Positions 48,656-59,828 of a stretch of DNA of 64,000 bases are shown here, piece by piece. Position 1 is the stretch's first letter. The number at the start of each line of letters is the position of its first letter. The notes beneath the pieces were generated by a model. It saw nothing but the letters and a program-made list of their open reading frames with translations. It did no database searches and had not been told where the DNA came from. The stretch is from the NCBI GenBank assembly GCA_007258455.2, contig VDFB02000001.1:10798285-10862284 (forward strand), read 5' to 3'. The position numbers and the translations under genes were made by a program. The DNA is from Sequoia sempervirens. Taxonomy: Eukaryota > Streptophyta > Pinopsida > Cupressales > Cupressaceae.

Positions 48656-50112
48656 TCTCCAAGTGTTGCAGATTCCTTCCTAGATATGAGGGTGATATTT
48701 TGGCTTGAAGATTTTTGTTGGGTGCATATTGAGGTTTCAATAACCTCACGGTTGAGTTCAGAAGGCTCCGCAGACGAATTTTGACTATAAATTCATCCAT
48801 TTTGGGTAAAGTTGTTTTTGAGGCAAAAAAAAATTTTGCTGTAACAACCACCTGTGCGGTACGATTTTTCCTAGTTTCGCAAAAAAATATTTTGTAAAAT
48901 ATTTTATGCGTATTGTATTTAAATTTTTGGGGCAAAAATTGTTTTATCTTGGGCAAAATATTTGTCAATAGTATCGGGAAAATATTGCAAATATTATATT
49001 TGGGTTTATAAATTCTCTACAACATATTCTGTATATTCCCTGTACCGCAGATCTTGTGCAGTGTGTAGTCTTTTCCAACCGGTCCGACCTCTGCAGGATA
49101 CAGGAATCTCGAGACTGTACATTCCATCAAGGAACTCGCTATATTGGGTTTATTTATTGATTGGTCGGCATATGGTACCCAGTCAAATCTGTTAATTATT
49201 GCTTGGCTGCTGCAAATTCTCCTCACCAGTCCTCATACGCTGGAGTTTCTTTGTTTCCCGGCTGCTACCCACGCCGAGCCTCCAAATACCTTCCATGGTG
49301 TACACTTTGGTCAGCGTCGGCACTTTCTTGAAGATTTCGACTGCATCACTTCAAGTACCAGTCACATCGACCTTTTGCATCAGGGTATGGTTCATATTGG
49401 TTTAATATACATTTAAAATTTCAATTTCAATATTGTAATAGCTTTCCATGTATTGTTTAAGCCAGCCAGTATGAAATAGCATAAAGTTTTGTTATGCCGA
49501 CTATGTATTAGGCTAATAAACCCTTGCTTATAAAACCCACAAGGCTTATATTGGCGGTGCTTTTTCTATTTTTGTTCCTATATTGCCGACGGTCATATGG
49601 ATGACCGTATATTAGCCCCTAGGTACCAAAATTTTGCTTCGATTTAACCTTGTCAAGTTTTGATTTTGCCCCCCAAGTGCCTATTTATAGGCCTTTTTTT
49701 CATTTTTTCATAACTTTCGCATACGGAGGCAATTTTTTTGAAACGAAATATCGACAGAAAGCTGGAAGTCTGAATTTTTCAGTGGTGCAGATATTTTGCA
49801 GAGATTTTGTAGTTTTGTGCCTCTTTTTCCAGGTTGAAGCCTGATCATCTTTTTTGCTTCCGAGCTCATATCTTTGTGCTCCGATCTCTGATTTTTTCCA
49901 AATTTGTGGCATCGGAAAGGTATTCAGGAGTACTTCAGATCTACTCATGCAATTTTTGCAGATTTTCATATTTTCAATTTGTAGCTGATTTGATAGTTTG
50001 GGATTCCTTGTAAATTTGCAAAAAAGGTGCAAATCTTGTTGGGACAAAGGGGTTGATATCTTGTATTGTGAGGGAAATTTGTTGTTCTTCTCTTGTAATA
50101 TCTCATTGTATC

Positions 50113-52188
50113 ATGGATTTGACAAAAGTTGTACTTCTAACTCTATATAACTATCATGAGTGGAAATCTCAAATGGAGTTGTTATTGTTAAAATCAAAGT
50201 TACAACGAATCACATTTGGTCAAGATCCAGAACCTGTAGGAGCAAAAGAGAAAAGAAAATGGCTTGATTGAAGGGATGAAGCTCTTGGTACCTTGAAGTT
50301 GTCCATTTCTCTAGATCTTAGATATCATGTTGCATCTTGCACTCATCCTAATGAAGCTTGGAATACTTTAGAGAGTCTCTTTGGTAAGCCAGATAAGATG
50401 AGGAAATTTAAGTTGGAGAATGAACTAATGGGTCTTAATCCTTCAGATTTTGACAATGTCCAAGACTTTTTCTCTAAGCTCAATTCTCTTAGATTGTAGT
50501 TATCTAATTGTGGGGTCACTAAAGAGGATGAACAGTTGATACTTTCTATTCTTGCTAAGCTTGGTCCTGATTATTCAGTGTTTGTTTCTACTTTCTATGC
50601 TACAATGGATGCTCTTGGAAATGCATACAAAATGCCTTCTCTTGATGAATTTGCAGCTCAACTCACAAGGGAACAAGCAAAGTTGGTACACATGGGCACA
50701 TTGAAGTCTTCTAGATCTCATGCTCTTGTTGCAAAGGAGACAAAGGATTCAAGTGGCAAAGGTAAGAAGCAAAACAAGGCTCCCAAGTCTAATGAGCAAG
50801 GTAAAGATTCTCCTTCACATAGCACTCCTGAGTCCACACCCTCTTCTAAAGAGGAATCATCTAAAAAGAAGAAGTCAAAATGTGCATATTGTAAAAGGTT
50901 AGGACATGATGAGCATAGATGTTATAATAAGAAGATTGATGAACTGACACACCTTCTTCAAAAGAATAGCATTAAGCTACCCTCATCAATGTCTGCTACT
51001 TCTTCTTTAGCATCTCAATCGGTAGCTCCCTCATCATCATCTCAGTCACAGGACACCGGATCTACTTCTAGGCTACACAAGATGAAAGGACAAGCACTCT
51101 TGGCCTCTGTAAGTCCTAAATCTCATAGATGGCTTCTTGATTCAGGGGCATCTCATCATATGGCATCCTCTATGGATATTTTCTCTTCTTTTGAGCCTTG
51201 TAATTCACCTCATATATTGATGGGTAACAATACATATATGAAGGTAAGTGGGAAGGGTTCTATTGATATGGGGGGAGGGACTTTCAATGATGTACTTTGT
51301 GTTCCTTCCTTGTCCACTAATCTCCTTTCTATTTATCAAATTACTCGTGGGGGTCAAGGTAGAACAGTTGAGTTCACTCCAGATAGAGTGTACATAAGGG
51401 ACTTGGAGACTAGGGATATTCTTGCTATTGGGATGGCTGATCACTCATCTCGTGTATATTCCCTTTCACATTTTGCTTCAAAAGATGATATTGTTCCTTT
51501 GACTGCATCACACACTCCATTGAGTGTGAATCATGATAGTGAGGAGAAGTTTGGTCATCTACACCTTGGTATTCTAGAGACCAGTGTTGAGCTTCCTACT
51601 CCTCCACCTCCTGCTTCTTCAGCCATTGATGCTTCTATTCAGCAGGATGATCATAGTTTTTCAGATCTTGCTTTGTGGGATGAGTATTTGACAGGGATTC
51701 CTAACTTGTTCATAGAGTCTCATACTGCAGATTTGGAGGACACACTTGAGGGGATTTCTCTCCTCTTTGATGACAGTTTCAGTACAATTGTTATCCCATC
51801 TACTTTGTCTTTGGAGATTGGAATTCATGAGTCTCCTCCATCACTTGATTTGTCATGTTTCTTGGTTCAGTTTGACCATGATTATGGTGTGGCTCATTCA
51901 AGCTTGGAGGATCTTCATCAGTTTTTAGAGGCATACATGTTGAGTATTCATGCTTCCTCCTTTCAGTTGGACATGGAGTGGCTTCTACATCAGCTTATGG
52001 CTTTGTTTCTTCCTAAGGGAAGATGTGTTGCTTGTAGACATTGGGTCATCTTTTATTTTCAGGCATTCTTCATCAGCATTGGAGCTTCTTCATCATGGGG
52101 GGGATATCTTATCTCTCTACTTCCTTCTTATGGGGGGGTATTTGATTGTATATACATGATGCATGTTGTCCTTGGGGGGTATCATTGA
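50113..52188 (+). pseudogene. Gag-protease frame of the GAG-PR element, two in-frame stops
   Basis: From ATG 50113 the frame reads a copia gag (LYNYHEWKSQMELLL, AWNTLESLFGKPDK, MGLNPSDFDNVQDFFSKL). In-frame TGA at 50269 and TAG at 50497 interrupt it, each one transition from a sense codon. From 50536 it stays open for 550 codons: a Lys/Ser-rich linker, a CCHC zinc knuckle (CAYCKRLGHDEHRC, residues 116-129), and an aspartic protease with DSGA at 202-205 and its flap side (VPSLSTNLLSI). Next comes the first piece of the pre-integrase region (EEKFGHLHLG, near 336). From about residue 345 there is a Ser/Leu/acidic tail of about 205 residues that I do not recognise. Gag forms the particle and the protease processes it. 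The stops suggest this copy relied on others for Gag, or died recently. Confidence 0.8.
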
Positions 52189-52356
52189 GTCCTCCATACA
52201 TCATGTTGTCTTGTCTTCTTTTGTTTTCTCTCTTTTGGAGAGGAGTTTTGTCCCAGGTTTTCTCCTTTTCTCCGCTTGTTGGAGATTGCATCATTTGCAT
52301 TGTAAATGGGTACCTAACATGGCCTAGTATTATAGTAGTTTGCATATATAAGTTGC

Positions 52357-52754
52357 ACTTTGTGTGAATAATTGTCTTGTACCTAGCTAATTCATTCACT
52401 AGGTAATTAGGGGACATATTCACATGGTTAAGTTTACTTAGGATAAAAGATTCTTTCTAGAAGGCTTAGTTGGCTTATCTAGAACTTATCTTATCTAGCT
52501 AGGATGCATCATTTCCTAGGTGATTAGGTTGTTGGTTGTCTCATGTCATAAGATCATGACATTTGTCAACATCATGTTCATTCCTATCTCTCAACCTTGC
52601 CCATATAAGCAAGGCATCTCATGTACATTTGTAATCAAGCAATCAATCAATCTTACATTGTGAAGCAAGCTTTCTTGCCATTCTCTCTCTTGTGGAAGTG
52701 GTTTTGGTCGCAACTGATCTTGGGGGTGTTGAGGAGTCACCATTAACTCCTACA
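52357..52754 (+). repeat. 3' LTR of the GAG-PR element
   Basis: From 52362 it matches the 5' LTR except at five transitions, and it ends ACTCCTACA before the ATTTG duplication. A TATA box lies at 52611-52620. Its first bases (ACTTTG) differ from the 5' start (TGTTGG), so the exact left edge is uncertain. Confidence 0.8.
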
Positions 52755-53640
52755 ATTTGTTTGCTCCCATGCTCTGTAATTTTTGGAGCTAAGTATGATA
52801 GCATTTATGAAGAGGTTGAGCAGTTAAGGGACAACAGTTACAAGCATTAAAGGAAATTGGAGTGACTTGGACAAAAGTTGAGAGAATATAGGGGTAGTTG
52901 CAAATATCTAGGGAGTTTTTCAACCCAATTTATGAGTAGTTGATAGCATATAGGAAAATATTTATGAGTTTTAATGATAGAAGAGGTCAAAGGAAAGCTT
53001 CTTCAACACTCTAACACATTTTTGGAGTAGTTTAAAGGGCTGAAAAGCAGGGATTATTATTTTGGACGACCAAAAGAGATTGACTCAACAAAATGGAGTG
53101 AAGACTTATCCTTTCTTTATCCACACATGTTCCTATTTTCTAGCAAGCTATTGCATAGCTATGAGGCTCATCTTTTAAATCTATAAATTCATTGTAATCA
53201 AGGAATCAAGGAGGGATAAGAAGGGCTTGTTTTGGCCTGAGGAAATAGGATAGTTTCTAGTTTCATTTCAAGCAATGTATTTCTAGAATTTTTAGAGTAA
53301 ATTTGAATTCAAGCAAGCTTTTCATTTCCAACAAAGTGTGAAGTAATTTAGCATTTTTCAATTCATGCAAGTGTGCCTTATATTAGTTTCCTTTCATGTA
53401 ACTTTCATTTTATGCAAGTGTGCTCCATAATAGGTTTGATTTTTGTAAGTTTCATTGTAGAATAGACTGTCAAGAAAATTTTCTCCATTCTCTTTTGCAT
53501 ACAGCCATGGACACTAGCTTGGATTGATAAGCTAAATGATGAGGATTGCAATGAACCCATCATTCACAATCTAAGATCCTCTAACAATCACCGAATCCTC
53601 TCTTACTAACCTTTCCTTTACCAAAAATTCACTTGGTACT

Positions 53641-54656
53641 ATTGTTTCTAACCTCCATCATATATTTTACATGTAGAAAACAAATTCATATGAGGATTCA
53701 TATGCTAGGAGCAACATGAATCAATGAGCCAAGCATCATCACATAAAGTGTTAGAAAAAATAAATAAAGCATGATTTTCATTGTCATTAGAGGAATTTAT
53801 ATGGAGGAATATGAACCCTTTTACATGTTTTTGCATTCCTTCTTCACATATCCTATTTTTCCATAATTATAACACTATACTTGTCTCTTCCTATGGTTTT
53901 ATATAATCATTTAGACTTAGATCTACCCTTCTTTTTATCCCCTTTAGGCCATGCTTTTTCTTTGGGCATTCCTTATACATGCAACACATCTTTTGATTGA
54001 TCCTTCATTCATGGATTTTCTTCTCATTTCCTTTGACAGGAGAGTAGAAATAAGTTTTCCCATTATTGTCTATGTACCATAACCACTAATTCCAATTATA
54101 AGATTTTATCAAGTAAATTAGGTCAAGAGAATATTAATAAGACGTATTTATCTTCCTCATCCAACTTAAAGTTTAGAGAGGTAGGTTGACTTATAATAAA
54201 ATTAAAAACATTCAAATCACCTACAATAAAATCACCATATTTAATTTTTAATAAATATTTTATCTTTTGAGATATAATTTATATGTAATAATTTTGGTTT
54301 GATAGATATCAAATATCCTCTTCCACAACTTGTGTGTGGTAGCCTCCTCTAAAATATTCAAGGTGATGGAATCTACAAAACACAATTATATGGTTCCTTG
54401 TTCTTTCTTATCTAGTTTTAACCAATCTTTATCAAATACATTAGATGACTTCTTTTATTTTAAAACAGGCAACCACTTATCTCTTTCTTCAAGGAGATCT
54501 TGTATATTCAACTTCCACATCTCATATCTGACACCATAGAATTTCTCAATATCCATGCAAGAATAAGAAGCCACCAGACAATACAAAAGCTCTCACCATA
54601 GCCAAAAAATGTTCAACACTTAATAGAAATGTATCCCACTCTATGCATAACTATTA
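53641..54656 (-). pseudogene. Copia A gag and protease start (relic)
   Basis: Minus-strand translation across frames gives a zinc-knuckle-like region (GK..HVKKECK-type text near 53830-53870, with cysteines decayed), a Lys-rich segment near 53930 and gag text near 54300-54600. It lies directly inside the primer-binding site at 54657. Stops are frequent. Confidence 0.5.
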
Positions 54657-54668
54657 GCTCTGATACCA
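54657..54668 (-). other. Primer-binding site of copia A
   Basis: The minus strand reads TGGTATCAGAGC, complementary to initiator tRNA-Met. It lies just inside the 5' LTR and sets the orientation and LTR end of copia A. Confidence 0.9.
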
Positions 54669-54673
54669 AATAT

Positions 54674-55506
54674 TGATATACAAAGTGAAACTACAACAAT
54701 AAAATCTTGTGAAAGTATATGCAAATATAAAATTTATTTATTTAATAGGGATTACCATATGATTAAAATTATGTGATTAAAACAAAAAACCAACAAACCA
54801 TAAGATAATACCAGATTTATATGGATAAAACCTTTAAGAAAGAACTCCACATGAGAAAAAGGACAAGCATGTATTAATCTTCAAAAGAGAGATACATCCA
54901 CACTATCACTCTGATCTCTAATAATACTCTAGAAACACCTATATACCTATAAACAATCTAATAAAAATACTATCTGATGTCTCCATTTTATAGAGAAATG
55001 AGAGATAAATACTGCAAATAGTTTCTCAAAATAATGTACCATCAAATTATGGTAAAATGTAAAAATTCCATGTCCAAAATAAAGAGGCTCTTTTGAGAAT
55101 AGTAAATGTAACCTCCAATGAGCCATGAATATAAAAAATAATCTCCATATTAATGATAAATTGTATCTTTGACTTGAAATTCCTCTATAATGGCCTATAT
55201 CCCAAGGTAGACATTCAAAATTATCACCTAATTCATATGGGACCCATCAATCACATTCAAGATGCTCCACTACTCAATTATCATGCTCAAGTTGAGATAT
55301 TTTATAAATATAACTTTGTAACAACCATTGTCAACTTCACCTTCTTCATGAATGCATATGACAACTAAAATCAAGATCTTGAGAGAATCTAAATTACAAA
55401 TAAATTTTCAATTACATCCTAGGCATCCAAGGACACTTTCCAAGAGTATTGGAGACACATGAATAATACATGTGATTGTAAGGTAAATGACACCTTAATC
55501 TTTACA
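54674..55506 (-). mobile_element. 5' LTR of copia A
   Basis: On the minus strand it begins TGTAAAGATTAAGGTGTC at 55506 and ends ...TATATCA at 54674, five bases before the primer site, for 833 bp. Its first 400 bases align with the partial 3' LTR at 39170-39544. Confidence 0.75.
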
Positions 55507-58449
55507 TTATGACCATGTTATGTAAATTTATTCGTTCAAATCACCATGAAGAAAAGTTTTATTCACATCCATTTTCTCAACTTCAAGATCAAGCATGCCA
55601 CAATAGATAGTAAGAACCGCCAAATTTATTCCAACTTAGTGACCATAGAGAATATATTAATACAATAAATTCCCTCAAATTATGAATGTTTTTTCAACCA
55701 ATTTCACCTTCTACTTCTCAATGTTTCTATTTGAACTAATTTTCCTCTTGAACAACCATTTGCATCCAACATGTTCTCATCCATTAGGAAAATGTACTCT
55801 CATGTGTCATTTTTCTTGAATACAACCATCTCCTTAGCCATAACCACTTTCTAGTACTTTTAATCGTTCACACACATATCCTCCTTTGTAGTCCTAGGCT
55901 CATTGATGTTAGTAATGAAAGAAAAAATACATCTCCAATTAGGAGTATACTTGTCTAACTATTTTATATACATAGTGGACCTGCTTAGAAACTAAGGTAT
56001 AATTTTTATCTCTTCTTCTAAACTCTTTGAATTGTCTAATATATCCTCCTCTTCATGTCACTCATAGAATTTGGGTTTACCCTTCTCAATATTTGGGGGT
56101 AGCTAAACCACATCTTCTTTTTCATCCTTCTCTAGTTGTAATGCTATGGAAGAAGACTTAACTTCTTTGAAGATAATGCTTCTACTATACAAAAATATCT
56201 CTACCATAAGATCCCAAAGCTTGTACCCTTTCACACCAACACCATACCTAATGCAAATATATTTTACAACAATGTTCTCCAATTTAGGCTTCTTCCCCCT
56301 AGGCCCATGTGCATATGCCTCACAACCAAAGACTTGAATATGTCTAAATGAAGAATTTTTTCTTTAACTACACCTCCATAAATTCCTTCTCAACAAGAGA
56401 TAAAATATGACATATGTTAACAAATTAACAATCTACGGTGATCGCTTCTACCTACAAAAAATGTTCCAATCCAATTCCATTAAACATATTCTTAGCCCTC
56501 TCTATCAACACCATGTTCATTCTTTCTATACATCCATTCTATTGAGGGTTGTATTGAGTTTATTAGGTCTTTTATCTCATAATACTTACATAATCTATTG
56601 ATAACTACTAAAAAAAACTTACCATCAATATCACTCCTCAAAATATTAATCTTTTCACTAGTCTAATTTTCTACAAGAGCCTTAAACTATTTAAAATGAT
56701 TGAAGACTTCAAATTTAATTCTAAGAAAATATACACTCCTTATACTTTAATCATCAATGAAATATACATAATATACATATATTTTAAATTTGAAGGAACA
56801 TTAAAAAGACCAAAAAATCAAAATGTATCAAGTCCCATACCCTAGAAGATTTCTAAGAACTAGAGTAAAACTAAATCTAGTTATATTTTTCATATACATA
56901 ATGCTCACAAAAATAAAATTCAACATTACAATCACTTCTTACCATACAAGCCATCCTCTAGTTCCATATAATTGTCTTATATGTAGGTAGTTTAGTCTCC
57001 AAATCATGGGAACCCTTAGATATCCAAAAGTATGACCATTAGAAGTGGATCCAACATTCTTATTTGCTACTAGTTTCAATGCTAAAGTTATAGATTCTAC
57101 AATTCTCTTCATTGTAGGAACACATGAGCTATTGCAATAAACTGTGTATGCATCCAACTAATATAGAGTTCCCAATGAATAATCAATAAAGAAATGTTTT
57201 ATGTGAACCCTTTGTAGGAACATTATCTCTTCTCACCATCTTACGCCCTCAACTTGAAAATAAAACTTGCACAATTGAATCATTAATCATAATTATTGAA
57301 AGAAGGTTTTGTGCCAAACTAGGGATATGTAGTATATCATTGATCCCATTCACCCATCCATCAAGGAATGGAATCAGTAATCTTCCATAACCAACAATAT
57401 TCATATGAGAATCATCTCTAAGTACGCCTTCCCACTATCATATTATTTATGTTTTATAAACCAACCTTTATGTGTGGTCATGTGGAAAGAGGCACTAGAG
57501 TTTATTAGCCACACACCTTCTAATGAATGTGTAGCAAAGACTACAACAAATGCATCACCATAATCTTGGAAGGAATTCTTAGACTCATCATCAAGATATT
57601 TCTCTTTTTCTCCTCTTTTCAATCTCTTCTAAAATGGCTATGCTTACCTCAATTCCAATATTTAGCCTTGTAATTTGTAGAATATTTGGAGTGCCCTTGA
57701 GATTTAGATTTAGACTTTTCTTACTTCTTGTCCATCTTCTTTCCTTTCTTTTTTTAATATTCCATAAACAAATAAGCATACTTCAATTTTTTAGATGTCT
57801 TCCTTTACATCTCTTTAAAAATTAGCAATGACACCACCTCATCCCTTTTCAACTTGGTGGCAATGCTTGTAGTAGCCATAACAAGGTGGTCCCATGAATT
57901 TCACAAAGAAAAAATAAAATTAATGAAATGATCGTCTTCCATTTTAGCTCCCATGGAGTTCAACTAACTATCATATTGAAGGCATACATATGGTTGAATA
58001 TAGATGCACCATCCTTTATCCTAAGGGTATACAATTTCTTTATTAGGAAGAGTTTATTCATCAAGGATTTATCCTTATAAATATCTCTTGAATTCTTCCA
58101 AAGGTTTGTTGTGATGGCATTTTCATGAACATTCAACAACATTGAATTTACAAAATAAATTCTGACAATAATATTTTCCTTTCTATCCATCAAGTCTCAA
58201 TCTTATTGTTTCATTATAGTATGTTGCAACCCATAGATATTTCTCTACAAGAATATTCTTCATTCGAGCTTTCAAAAATTAAAAAATGTGCTTGTGAACT
58301 TCTCCATTTCTATTCTTGAAGTAATTTCCATCCATTCTTACAATCAAATTAACACTTCTTATACAGAAACTCCCATTCAAGGGAATATTAGTACAAAACA
58401 ATCTCTAATCAACATTTAGAATCAATGGTGATTAGGCTCTAATACCAAT
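55507..58449 (-). pseudogene. Copia B: gag to reverse transcriptase (relic), cut by copia A
   Basis: From right to left there is a primer site variant (TTGGTATTAGAGCC, 58436-58449), then gag (SLMNKLFLIKKLYTLRIKDG near 58060, typical copia gag text). Next are protease/pre-integrase remnants near 57000-57160 and an integrase linker (CEAYAHGPRGKK, KLENIVVKYICIRYG, GYKLWDLM, 56340-56140). Last is the start of reverse transcriptase (KMDVNKTFLHGDLNE, 55590-55545). It stops within that domain at 55507, where the copia A LTR begins. The rest of copia B was not found on the other side of copia A. All frames are broken. Confidence 0.75.
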
Positions 58450-58911
58450 TGAAAGGAAGAAAGATATGTGGAAATTATTCTTAAACTAACCTTAGAGAGG
58501 AGTACTATGCAAAATTATGATCTTCACAATTACAAGAATCAGAAACATATAAATAATATACCATAACATGAGGATTTATGTGGAGAAAACCATTTTAGGA
58601 GAAAATCAACACTCTTCAAAAGTACAACCTTTTGAATTAATCATCAATATTCATGATTACAATATAATTGGTCAGTTATACCTCTTACGAGAGTATCAAC
58701 ATACGATTTTAGAGTAGCCTTGGCAGCATAATAATACGTAGATGCAAATTAAACAACCAATACCAAAATTCAAGTACAATATCAATGTATAAGAGATGAA
58801 CAAACTAGAAAATATCACATGGTTTTGAAAGACCATGATAAGGCCAAAAGAGGTTTGGAAGCCAAAATGGAAAAAATATGAACACCCCCTTGGTCTTAGT
58901 CTTCCAAGACA
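58450..58911 (-). mobile_element. 5' LTR of copia B (approximate)
   Basis: The LTR end is fixed by the primer site at 58436-58449. It contains TATGTGGAGAAAACCATTTTAGG (58567), the phrase shared by several LTR relics here. Its start may be TGTCTTGGAAGACTAAG at 58911 on the minus strand, which would give 462 bp. Confidence 0.5.
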
Positions 58912-58924
58912 TTTTTGTTGGATA

Positions 58925-59774
58925 ACAAGGTGAAACTTGTAGCAATATGAACTTATAATGTGATTGCAAATCTGAAATTATGTATTCAAGATTACCAATT
59001 ATGTGATTAGCATAACCAAGAATGAAAGAAAAACAACAATACCACAAGTTGAGAACCATAAGTGACACAAGATATACGTGGAGAAACCCTTGCAAGAAAA
59101 AAAATCCACACCTAAAGAGATGCAATGCTTGTATTAATATTCAAATGAAGTATACATCAATACAACACTCCTCTTTGAATCTATGTAGCACTTTGCTACT
59201 TTGTCAACCTGCAAACAAAGTTATGAAACCACTATCTCAATGATCCAATATATAGAGATTTATGGGAGAGAATACCACTATGGTATCCTACAACAATAAG
59301 CATAAACCACTTAGAAAAACCAATGCCCCTCTTAGTGGACAACCCATAAACATAGTGAAAAATATTAAATGCTCGCATGATTTTCACATGGGCACCTAAC
59401 CCATATCCAATCATAATTGGTCAAGACCGAGTGCTCCATTACTCTCTAATGACTCTAATGGCTCAAACCCAGAACATGCAAGCTTGGGCACCCAACCCAA
59501 GATAACATGCAAATCATGCAAGACAACATGCAAGAACATGTGTTTCTGGGTGGTCCCCACCCAAAAAGTGGACACCTAAAAGGAATATTCTCTTGGTATG
59601 CTCTATAACCATCACTGTATTAGGTCTACCTCCATGAATGCAATTAAAATTTGTCATAGGAAAATAAATAATAAATATTTTTCCTCTCTTGTCCTCCATG
59701 CCACTTTCCAAAGAACGTGGGAACACATAATATCAACTTAGGATAGAAATTATAATGTCACCTATCCTAAAATT
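58925..59774 (-). mobile_element. 3' LTR of copia C (approximate)
   Basis: It is followed on the right by a polypurine tract (minus strand AAGTGGGAAAATT, 59771-59783) and contains CGTGGAGAAACCCTTGCAAG at 59080. The LTR start TTTTAGGATAGGTGAC has apparently lost its TG. The left end is uncertain. Short AACATGCAA repeats lie at about 59475-59545. Confidence 0.5.
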
Positions 59775-59828
59775 TTCCCACTTGACATTATAAATTGCAA
59801 AATTACATCCATGAGATACATTAAAATT

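Larger units (their letters stand above)
48246..52754 (+). mobile_element. Young GAG-protease-only LTR retrotransposon (TR-GAG-like)
   Basis: This 4.5-kb element has two LTRs (48246-48643 and about 52357-52754), a perfect 12-base tRNA-iMet primer site (48644-48655), a 1.45-kb leader, and one gag-protease frame (50113-52188). ATTTG flanks it on both sides (48241-48245, 52755-52759). The LTRs differ at five positions over their 392 alignable bases, all transitions, about 1.3 percent, so it is by far the youngest element here. Integrase, reverse transcriptase and RNase H are absent, so it must move in trans, as described for TR-GAG elements in plants. Caveats: the first six bases of the 3' LTR differ from the 5' LTR, and no polypurine tract directly precedes it. 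Three G-runs lie 180-260 bases upstream (near 52097, 52132, 52173). Confidence 0.8.
48111..53640. mobile_element. LTR-like insertion in copia A protease, itself split by the GAG-PR element
   Basis: Non-copia sequence occupies 48111-48245 and 52755-53640, about 1.0 kb in total, between two pieces of copia A. It was joined before the element at 48246-52754 inserted, because the ATTTG flanks fit together. It holds a TATA-like CTATAAATTC at 53181-53190 followed by leader-like text, which suggests a solo LTR. The outer boundaries (both near AAAAATT) and the family are uncertain. Confidence 0.4.
39170..55506 (-). mobile_element. Copia A: one Ty1-copia retrotransposon split by nested insertions
   Basis: On the minus strand five pieces give one copia element in the right order. 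The 5' LTR is 54674-55506 and the primer-binding site is 54657-54668. Gag/protease is 53641-54656, pre-integrase 47680-48110, integrase and reverse transcriptase 44663-46311, RNase H and 3' end 39545-40356, and a partial 3' LTR 39170-39544. The coding text resumes after each insertion where it stopped; at 40352/44662 the junction is exact, with a 5-bp duplication. The pieces sum to about 3.9 kb of internal sequence, normal for copia. All frames contain stops. The element seems to have inserted into the reverse transcriptase of copia B at 55507. A matching duplication on its left side was not found, probably because the 3' LTR is truncated. Confidence 0.75.
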
